A stretch of DNA of 64,000 bases from positions 806,001 to 870,000 of the forward strand of contig NZ_CP117812.1 in the NCBI RefSeq assembly GCF_028728065.1, written 5' to 3'. This DNA comes from Lentisphaera profundi (GTDB lineage Bacteria > Verrucomicrobiota > Lentisphaeria > Lentisphaerales > Lentisphaeraceae). Both the position numbers and the translations under genes were made by a program. The notes under the pieces were generated by a model. It was not told the origin of the DNA. It saw only the letters and a list, made by a program, of their open reading frames with translations, and did not search any database. Shown here piece by piece: positions 31,101-43,100 of this stretch (its first letter is position 1; the number at the start of each line of letters is the position of its first letter).

Positions 31101-34100
31101 CCAACACTGGCCTTGTTACAGTTACAGGTACTGGTACCGAAAATGTCGTACTCGTTAATGCTTTCACTGGTACAGCTACATTACTTGATCTCTTAACAGT
31201 AGAAGATGGTGGTACATTCACATCAACAGATGTCGATGATATCATAACTGATGCCGACGCAACAATCACCAATACCAACCTGGATACAATTACAGGTGTG
31301 GATGGAGCCGAGAATGTAACACTAGTAAATGCTTTTAGCGGCGTAGCTACAGATCTCGATCTCTTAACGGTACAATTAGGTGGTACCTTCACATCAACAG
31401 ATGTCGATGATATCATAACTGATGCCGATGCAACAATCACCAATACCAACCTTGATACAATTACAGGTGTGGATGGAGCCGAGAATGTAACACTAGTAAA
31501 TGCTTTTAGCGGCGTAGCTACAGATCTCGATCTCTTAACGGTACAATTAGGTGGTACCTTCACATCAACAGATGTCGATGATATCATAACTGATGCCGAT
31601 GCAACAATCACCAATACCAACCTTGATACAATTACAGGTGTGGATGGAGCCGAGAATGTAACACTAGTAAATGCTTTTAGCGGCGTAGCTACAGATCTCG
31701 ATCTCTTAACGGTACAATTAGGTGGTACCTTCACATCAACAGATGTCGATGATATCATAACTGATGCCGACGCAACAATCACCAATACCAACCTTGATAC
31801 AATTACAGGTGTGGATGGAGCCGAGAATGTAACACTAGTAAATGCTTTTAGCGGCGTAGCTACAGATCTCGATCTCTTAACGGTACAATTAGGTGGTACC
31901 TTCACATCAACAGATGTCGATGATATCATAACTGATGCCGATGCAACAATCACCAATACCAACCTTGATACAATTACAGGTGTGGATGGAGCCGAGAATG
32001 TAACTCTAGTTAATGCTTTTAGCGGCGTAGCCACAGATCTCGATCTCTTAACGGTACAATTAGGTGGTACCTTCACATCAACAGATGTCGATGATATCAT
32101 AACTGATGCCGATGCAACAATCACCAATACCAACCTTGATACAATTACAGGTGTGGATGGAGCCGAGAATGTAACACTAGTAAATGCTTTTAGCGGCGTA
32201 GCTACAGATCTCGATCTCTTAACGGTACAATTAGGTGGTACCTTCACATCAACAGATGTCGATGATATCATAACTGATGCCGACGCAACAATCACCAATA
32301 CCAACCTTGATACAATTACAGGTGTGGATGGAGCCGAGAATGTAACACTAGTAAATGCTTTTAGCGGCGTAGCTACAGATCTCGATCTCTTAACGGTACA
32401 ATTAGGTGGTACCTTCACATCAACAGATGTCGATGATATCATAACTGATGCCGACGCAACAATCACCAATACCAACCTTGATACAATTACAGGTGTGGAT
32501 GGAGCCGAGAATGTAACACTAGTAAATGCTTTTAGCGGCGTAGCTACAGATCTCGATCTCTTAACGGTACAATTAGGTGGTACCTTCACATCAACAGATG
32601 TCGATGATATCATAACTGATGCCGATGCAACAATCACCAATACCAACCTTGATACAATTACAGGTGTGGATGGAGCCGAGAATGTAACTCTATTTAATGC
32701 TTTCACAGGAACAGCGAGTGACCTTAATCTCTTAACAGTTGAAGCTGGTGGTAATTTCATCAGTACAGACGTAATCACAATTAATACTCAAGCAGATGCA
32801 ACTATTGACAATACAGGCCTAAGCCTAATTGATGGTACTGATACAGAGACAGTAACATTAAGCAAAACTTTCAATGGTACGGCGACAGATCTTTTTGCAC
32901 TTAAACTCGGTGGTACAGGTCATACTGTTCTAGCGGACAATAAACTTGATGAACTCACACTCTTAAGTGATGATGCGACAGCTCAGCTTACAGGTGCAAC
33001 TGATCTTATAAAAATCACTGGATCTGCTACTCTTATTAGTAGCGAAACTGTAACTCTTGTAGGTTCAAATAACCAAACAATTCAGACAGTAGAACTCGAG
33101 ACACTTATTGTAGATAGTGCAGTTGTTGTTAACAATGACAGCGAGCTCACGCTTCTCGATGGTGCAGATACAGTTGCTACATTAACGCAGAGCTTTAGTG
33201 GTACAGTAGCAGATATCACTACGCTTACACTGGATGGCACAGCTAACCTCGTTGCTGCTGATGGTGATCTTGTCGCTCTTGAACTTACTGCTGACAATGC
33301 TTCAGCTACGGTAAGTTTAGCAAGTAGTCTCGCTCTAATCACGGGTACAGATTCTGCAATGACTACTGAAACGGTAACACTCACAAGTGCTCCGGCAGCG
33401 CTCCTTCAGACTGTTGATCTCGAAGCACTTAATGTTGCGAGTGATGTTCATGTTAATAATGATGCTTCACTAATTAATATTAATGCAGGTGGCTTTGACG
33501 TACAACTTGATAATAACTTCAACGGTACAATTATTAATGCTGTAGATCTTGATCTAGATGGTTCTACTAACACAGTTATTTCTGATGGTGGCCTAGTAAA
33601 CCTCTTTGTTCTTACTGATAGCACTACGACACTTACAGATGCTACGAATGCACTCTTGGAAATCACTGGTGATGCTGTAGGTACAACAACAAGTGTTGAT
33701 CTACAGGGTGCTCCTCACACAACAGCACTTAAGACAGTGAATATCAATAGCCTTGAAGTTGATACTGATATAACGGTAGATGCAGATATAAGATTAACAT
33801 CTGTTGATGGTGATGCTGCTAATACTGATTTAGATCTAACAATTGCAAATTCATTTACAGGTAGTGCGACAAACGTTGATACCTTGACTTTAGCAGGTGA
33901 GACAAATGATCTTACTTCTGATGCCGACTTAGACACATTGAACCTTACATTTGCTACAGGTAGTACTTCAACTGTAAATAGTGCGTCTTCACTTACATTA
34001 GTAAACGGTGGTGCGGGTACTGATACCTTAACATTAGGCGATGGTAGTGATGTAGCAACCTTGACAATAAATGGCATTGAAACCTTGAACCTCGGTGAAG

Positions 34101-37100
34101 CTGGCGTAGCCGGTATTGAATTCCTCAACATTGCTGGTGCAGGTGTTATAAACCTCAACCTCAATGAAGGTGTTACTGTAGGTAACTTCACAGCAAGTGC
34201 CGCACTCTTAGACCTGAATCTTGCGGACAACGCAGTCATTCAATTGACTGATGCAAGTACACTCGCAACACTTGATGTTGATGCAAACATCACTGGTGCT
34301 GTTGTGACTGAAGCAGGATCGACAAACTTCACTGCTATCACAATTGGTACTACAGGTGCTGTAGATGCTAATGATATCAGCTCAGTTACAGTTCATAATG
34401 CCGATGCAGTGGCACTCATTATTGGTGCTGCTGGTAATGAAACTGTTACGCTCACAACTAATTCGGCTGCAATTACTACTGTAGCTCTTGAGACACTCAA
34501 TATTGATACTGATACAGAAATCACAGATGTTGATGGATTACTTACGACACTCAATGGTAATATTAGTGACCCACTTGATGATGATAACGCAGTAGTATTC
34601 ATGAATAACTTTACCGGTGATGTTTCCGGTATTGATGTTATCACTGTACAAGATAATGCGATCTCTAGCTTCACTGATATAGATGAGTCACTCCTCACAT
34701 TAAATGTGGGTGAGTCTGGCAGAGTCACAGTTTCTGGTGCAGAAAATTTAGCGACTGTTGTAGGCAATGGATCTACAACTGCTGATGAAGTAGTCACGAT
34801 CAATGACAGAACGAATACTGCGGCTGTTAACTTTACTGATATCGAAGATATTCGTCTTGGCGAAAATGTTGATCTCGTCGCCACTGTCGATGATGAGCTT
34901 GAACAAGTAACTATGGAAGCTGGCGCAAATGTTAACCTCACATTAGATGCAACTGTAGTTACAAGCGGTCTTGAATCTGTTGCAGGTGATACTGATGGTG
35001 AAGAATCACTCACAATTAGCTCTGCAGATCCGCTTGTTACAACAAGTGCAAACCTTTTAGTTGACGAACTCGAAATAGTTACGATTGGCGAGAACATGAA
35101 TGTTACTCTAGGTGACAGTGCGGGTTCTGATGTTGATAATATTACTATTGGCAAGGATTCTACGCTAACATTGAGTAACGTTGTTAATACAGAAACTTAT
35201 AACGGTTTGATTGTTAAAGGTGATGAACTTGGTGGTGGTACAGAAACATTCGTTCTTAATACTTCAGGTGATATTCAATTAGATTTCGTCGAGCAACTCG
35301 AAACGGGTCCTAATGCAATTGTTGACGTTGAAACAGATGCCAATCTCATTGGTCTTACAATCGGTACAAACAGTGAAGTTAACCTCAACGATGCGACTGA
35401 GCTACAAACTGCCACTGCAGATGCCACTGGTAATGAAGTTCTCACACTTCAGAAAGGTATTAGCAATATTACTAACGATCAGGTTGTTACAATTACTGGC
35501 GTAGATGACCTCACTCTTGGTGACGACTCAGTTCAAGTATTTGACGATGTTCAAGTTGATGATGATATGGAAAATCTCACACTTGCAGAGCAAACGACCG
35601 CGATAGTAACTATTAGTGATAATGTTGATGCGGGTACTACAGCTGGCCTTACTAACCTTACACTTGCAGATGGTGTTGATTTAACACTCGAAGTACTTGC
35701 TGATGCTAATGTTACAATTACTAATCTCGATGTTCTTACGGAAGATTCAGTAACAGTAACAGATAAAGGCGAGATTACTGCCGCAACAGGTATTTTCGAA
35801 ACTGCCACACTAGGATTAGACAGTACTCTAGTATTTAATGCTGACTACGATGCAATTAATGCAGACTTTGGTATCCATACAATCACGGGTGCAGCTACTG
35901 GTGCAGGTACTGGTGAAACAGTAACACTCACAGGTATGGGTAACGACCTGGAAGAATTGGATCTTAATGACATTGAAAATCTCACAATTGATGGTGATGC
36001 GGCTATAATCACTAACTCTTCCGGTGAGACTCTCTCTTCACTTACTGACGCTACTGCGACAGTCAACTCTGTAACTCTTGAATTCGATACCACACGTGAT
36101 CTTACTATCAACAATATCGAAACAGTTAATATCGCTGATAACGCTACTATCCCTGTAAATGGACACAGCCTAAGCCTTATTGATGGTACAAGTTCTATAG
36201 CAACCCTTAACATTGATCTAAATGGCGATGTTACCTTAGCAGGAGCAACTGAACTCACAACAGTTCTTGGTACAAATGGTAATAACGAAACACTTACCTT
36301 ACTCGATAGTGTAGATGCAGGCGGTGCTTCAATCACAGATATCGAAACTCTAACAGTAAATGGTGCAGGCAATGTTATCACGACAGATAATGAGCTCACT
36401 ACTTTAACTCTTGGCACAGCTGCTGTAGCAGACCTTACAGGTGCGGATCAGTTGATTACTGTTTCAGGACAAGCTCTGACGGATGAAACTCTTACACTCC
36501 AGACGGCTACTTCGACAATCACTAATCTTAATAATATCGAAGATCTCACACTTGGTGATGGTTCTACTCAAACATTTGTCATTACATCGACTGATGACGA
36601 ACTCACAGACCTCACTCTCGCAGCAGATACTTCTTTAACTTACACAACAACTGATGACGTGCTGATTGACGAGTCAACTCCGACTCAATTTGAAGCTATC
36701 TTCAATGTAGATGCAGCAGCTGGTGCAGCTCTTACTATTACTACTGGTATCAATGCACAGCTTTCAATTAATAGTCTTACGGAACTATCACTCGCAGATG
36801 CTTCTTACAGTGAAGTAACTGATGAAACGCAGACTCTCGTTGACCTGACAGTAGGTGTTAATTCAACAGCTAAAATCATCAATGCCGATAATCTTGATGT
36901 CGTTGCTGCTGGAGGCGGTAATGAAACACTCATCCTTGACTACGCTAATGACACAGTCGATCACGAGATGGAAATCAACCTCGTTGACAACCTAGAAATT
37001 GGTGCGGAAATCGAGATGTTTATCGATGACTCAAGAAATAATGCACTCTTGAATCTCACTGTTGGCGAAAACTCCACAGTAACTTTTGCGGATCTTGACA

Positions 37101-40100
37101 TGGTTAGCGATAATGATGATGGTGCTGGTGGTAATGACCTTGTTAGCCTCACGGGTAGCACTGGTTACGAAACAGTAAACCTCGCTAACCCAATCACGGC
37201 TGCTTCAAGTACTGATATTGATGAAATCACTACTAATGGTGATTCAAGCTTCACTTCTGCTGATGGCTTAACTCAGCTCAATGTAAGCTCCGGTACGACT
37301 ACAGTTGACAGTGCCAGTGACTTAATAACTGTTTACCTTGCAGATGGAGCAGCTGTAGACCTAGCTGATACTCCGAACGTAACGACGATCATCGGTGATG
37401 CTGTTGATGTTGATCTTACTAATGGTGTTACTTACGATGGTACAGTTGTTCTAAATGATGGACCAGAAGAATCTGTAACACTTCGTGATACAGCTATTAA
37501 TATTACGACTATTGAAAATATCGACGTCCTCACAGTTGGTGATGGCTCTGCTAGTCAACAATTCGTACTCACTGGTGTAGATGATGACCTTACAAATGTC
37601 TTCATCAATGAAGGTGCTACACTCGATATCGATGGTAATCTTGATCTCCAGTACGTTAAAGGTGAAGGCTCCACTTTCGAAACTCTTACAATTGACAGTG
37701 TCGCTGATCTTGCTTCAGATGAAATAGATGTGACTGTTAATGGTATTACACACAACTTCATTGAAAGCACACATTTTCTTTCAGGTGCAGACGAAAATGA
37801 AACTGCACAAAACTTAGCAGCTGCTATTGATGCTGCCTTTGCTAGTTCTGTTACTGTTGTTACTGGTGATACCATCACCTTAACTGACCTTAACTCTAAT
37901 TTTGTTGTTACTACTGATAACGGTAGTTCTGCAGTATCAATTGGTACTGAAGTAATAGCGGCTGATACTGGTGATGGAGAATCACTCATAGTTCGAGACG
38001 CAGATGCCGATGGTTTCAAAATTATTGACATTGAAAACCTCACACTTGGTGATGATACGAATCAGGACTTTAATACTATCACGGTTGCCGATGATCAGCT
38101 TAAAACGATCACACTAGAAGACGCTACTACTGCTACAGTTGATTTTGACGCGGCCTCTACGCTCACATCTATCACTCTAGCAGATGCTTCAAATCTCACA
38201 CTCACGGGTGCCGATCACGGTCTCACTGAACTTGATGTGGATTTTGTTATCGCTGAAGGTGATACTGGTAGTGCTACACTTACTGAAACAGACGTTGATA
38301 CACTCACAACAGTTAATATCAGTGAAAACATCACTTTAACTCTCAATGACGCCTCTGCAGTAACAGAGATCAATGGTGTTGTAGACAACCCAACCTTCAT
38401 TATGACAACTAATGAAGAGGGTGTAATCATCGCCAATGGTAATGCAATAACTAACATCAATAACCTTGAAAATGTAACAATTACTGATACGTCAGTTACT
38501 ACTCTTGAAGATAATGGTTCTCTCCATACTCTTACTGGGTCAGGTGTTACTCAAGACATTATAGTGAATGGTAACAGCACTCAGTTTGTTTCTTCTGAAA
38601 ATGTTGAAACACTTACAATTGAAAATAGTGTGGGCGCGATGGGAGCTGGATTCAATGCCAATGACCATGTTGAGACTCTTACTGTGGGTGATACTGCTCA
38701 GGAAGAGACCTTCTACCTCGATAGTATAGTTGGCCTCGAAAGTATTCTAGGTACGACGAATACTGAAAACGTTTACCTTCTCGATGCTGACCATGGAAAT
38801 ATTGATATAGTTGATATTGAGCTTCTAAGTCTTAGTGCTGCAGTGATAGTAACTGATGATGATTTGTTGGATGGCTTGTTGGTAGCAGACAATGATGGTC
38901 TAGGTGATGTCACTGATCTCATCGTTGTTGACGGTACAACTGAAATCAGAAATGCTGATAGTCTTGAAAATATTACAGGTTCTGGCGCAGCGTCAACTGT
39001 TGAAGTTAATAACGTAACTACAACAGGTGCTGCAGTTGGCAGTTCACTAGATTCTGTCACAAATGTAGGTCAGCTAGTTCTTAACTATGAAGGTGTATTT
39101 GCAGAGTCATTCACGTTTGACGAGACTCTCACAACATTAACTTTTGGTAATGATTCAGGTATTCAGGATTGGGAGATGACTTTTGTTCCAACGGTAATGG
39201 GTGAATTAGCTCAACTTGAATCTATTAACGGTGTTGGAGCAATTAACTCACTCACTATCAATGGTAATGCAATCGAATTTGATATTACAAATATTGCTGA
39301 TCTCACGGTAGACACTGATGCTACGATTAACGATGATGATGGTACTCTTGCGTCTGGTGATGGTACTGGTGATATCGTAGACCTTACTGTTGGTGCGGGT
39401 ACGTACACGATCAACAACGCAGACTCACTCGTGACTCTCGATGGTGATAACACAAGTACTGTTACTGTTAATGGTAATAGCACATTATTCGATACTGTGA
39501 CCAGCGTATTTGACCTCACAATTCAAAACACTACTGCTACACCGCTTACTGTTGATGGTGACCTTGAAGTATTAACCGTAGGTAACAATCTTGCAGGTGT
39601 TCCAGGTGAGCAGACATTTACAGTAGATGGTGCCGAAAATGTAACTTCGCTTACAGGGACAGTCGATGGAACTGAAACTGTTGTTCTTGACGATACGCTT
39701 GCTTCTGTTCTCAATGTTTCTGAAATTGAACATTTAACTATAGAAGATGACCTCACTATCAATGAACTTACTCCAGATATTGCTACTACAGCTGATGGCT
39801 TAACTACTCTTACAGTCGGTAATACAGGTCGTGACACAACGGTCATTGCCAATGATGTTGCTGACTTAGCAAGCTTAACTGGTGTAACGTCCTTATTCGA
39901 CGATATTGTTGATATTAACGGCAACACAGCAGCATTCACTACAGTGACTGAAATCGAGGTTCTCTCAGTAGATACTTCGACAGATTTTTCTGCTGATTCT
40001 AGCCTGACAACTCTTACGGTAGGTGATGGAGTAACTGATTCTCAGTCATGGGATGTGACCTCTGCAACTGATAGTTTAACTACAGTTAATGGTTCAGCTG

Positions 40101-43100
40101 CTGCTGATGAAACACTCGAGTTGACATCTAACGCCAGTACTTTAGCTGCGACAGATATCGAAACTCTTAAAGTAGGTACGGCAGCTTATTCAACCTTAAC
40201 AATTGATAGCTTCAATGTCTATCCTGCTGCAGTACTTACTTTTGAAGTAGATGGCGTAACCTATACAATTACTGAAGGTCCTGACTGGGCCGACAGTGCA
40301 GTATCTGCTGATGCAGTAGCAACGAGCATAGCTGCCGCAATTGACGCTGAGTATGCTGCTCCAATTACAACTGTAGATGGTGACGTAATTAGACTTGATA
40401 TTCCTAATGCTGTCTTCACTTCTGGTCTTGCGAATATGACTGAATTTGATGGAGGTGGTCAAGTTACTGATCTATCTACCAACTCAGCTCTTAAAACACT
40501 GATTATTTCTGAAGATGAAACTGTCGACCTCGTCAGCGGTGGTAACTCAATCACAACTGTTAATGGTGATGTGGGTACAGAAACCGTGAACTTCGAAGAT
40601 GGAAATAATTCTGCGATTGATATCAACGGTGTAGAAAATGCTGGTCTTAGTGATGATACAACTCTAACTGATGACGGGTCTCTAGTTGAAGTTTATGGCA
40701 TCGCGGGTGGTATTGCTGGAACTAATGTTAACGCAGTTAGCATCCTCGGTAACGATGATACACTAGACTCGGTTAGCGATGTCATTAACCTTTCTGTTGA
40801 GAATACAGCAGATTTCACAGATGCAACAAGTGAAATTCAAATTCTGACCCTTGGTGCTGATGATATCACGTCTGACTTTACTGTCACTCAACTCGGCACT
40901 CTTGAGCAACTTAATGGTGCGGTAGATGCAGACCCAACTTTAACGAATCAAACTGTAACGATCGAAGGTAACACGGGTTTATTTGCTGATGTAAGTGAAG
41001 TTGAAGTTCTTTCAGTCGAAAATGCAACAACTCTTACTGATACAGACGACTTAGTTGAACTTACTCTTGGTAATGCAATCGCAACTCAAAGCTTTGAAAT
41101 TAATGATGTAGCCGCTTTGGAAAGCTTAAGTGGTGCTGCTGATGCAAATGTTAGTCAAATTAACTTCTTTGACCTTGGTGATGCTCCAGGTGATGCACCT
41201 CAGTTAACTCACGCGGACTTTGGTGCAGTGACTTTGACTGAAGGTATTGATTGGAATGTTGCAGGTACTTTGGCTGACACAGCTATAGATTTTGCCGCAG
41301 CAGTTAATAATGCCTTTGGTGAAGGTTCAGCTACTGCAGCCGGTAGTCTTGTTAGCCTTAACCCAAGTATAACTATCGGAGTTGATGCTACATTCGGCCC
41401 ATATGGTTACTCTACAAATATCAACGTTCTTTCAAGTGGAGTAGAGACTGTAGACATCAATGGCAATAGTTCAGAATTCGCCAATGTGACAGCTATTGAA
41501 TACCTCAGTGTTGAAAATGCGACAGATCTTACAGATACTAATGACTTGATCACACTCACAGTGGGTGATGGTGGCTCAACACAAGAATTTAGTGTCGATG
41601 CTGTTAGCGAACTCACCATGGTTACTGGTACAGCTGGTAACGAGACATTAACTATTACAGGCAATGATACTAGCTTAATTAGTGCAACTGAGATCGAAAC
41701 ACTTAGTATCGAGAATACTAATAATGTGGCTTTCGCTACAGACGGTGATTTAACATCATTAACGGTTGGTAATGATGCCAATTTCCAAGTCTTTAATGTA
41801 GCAAATGCTTCTGGCTTAACGGATCTTGCTGGTACAGCTGGCGGTACAGAAACTGTACTCATCACGGATAATGCAGAGGCTGAGCTCGACGTATACGAAG
41901 TTGAAGATTTAACAATCGAAAATGCGGTTATCATTAATGATGATGATACAGCTGATGTAATGACAGCTGCAGATGGGATTGGTGATATTGCTACTCTCAC
42001 AGTAGGAGATTCTACTTCTGTACAATCCTTCACTATCAATAATGCCGATAGCCTAGTGACTCTCGAAGGTACAGTCGGTGGTACGGAAACTGTTATTGTT
42101 GATAATGTCGACACTGATCTTCTTGATCCAGATACTGATACATTAGTTCTTGCAACTGTAACTGAAGTTGAGAATCTTATCGTTACAAAATCTAGAGACT
42201 TTACGTTTGATGATTCTCTAGAAAGTCTCGTAGTTGGTGATGGTGTGACAGATTCACAGTCTTGGACAGTTACAAATGTCGATGTAACAGATAATCTCAC
42301 ATCTGTTGAAGGTTCAGCTGCAGACTTAGAGACTCTTACAGTTTCTGGTCATGGTGATCTAACAACTGAAAAGCTTGAGACTCTTAATCTCGATACAGAT
42401 GCAGCTCTTGACCTGAATGATACAGCACTAACTACACTTGGTGTAAGTGGTTCAGGAACTGAAATCGTTGTAACTGATGGCGCAAGTATTACCACTATCA
42501 ATGATGAGGATGGACAGACTGGCCAAAGTGTTGAGTTTGTTAACGAAAACACAGCTTCTAACCTCGATGTTAATGGCCTTGAGATCCTAAGTCTTGTAAC
42601 GGGTACAACTGTTGATGGTGATGGTACTCTTGATGATGTTGATGTCACTACAGCAGGTCAGAATTTAACCATCAACGGTGGTTCAGGCCTCAATAATGTA
42701 AACTTCACAGGCATTGGTAATAGCTTGTCTCTAACGACAAGCAATACTAACAGTATCAGCTTCGATAACCTTCAGACTTTGACGCTAGGTACAGACACCG
42801 CTGTCTTAGAGTACTTTTACCACATGTATGATGATACTAGCACAATTACTCAGGTTAATTTACTTGGTACAACAAATGGTGTAGAAACTTATTTATTTAA
42901 CTTCAATAATTTATCGGACATTAATGGATCTGACGCAGGAAATGATATGGTCTATCTGTGGGGTGGAGTTTCAACTGCTATTGATATTAGCGACCTCGAG
43001 ACTTTATACACCCAGTCTGCGACAACCATTGATGATGAAACTGATTCATTAAGTACTTTACACAACATTAGTTTTACTGGTCTAGTAACGGTGAATTCTT

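Noticed and set aside
30226-32778. 850-codon open frame on the minus strand inside the giant gene
   Set aside because: It is the antisense shadow of the 171-bp repeats: the repeat unit lacks stops in that frame, so the frame stays open. Its product is simply a 57-residue unit repeated, with no ribosome-binding site or independent promoter visible.
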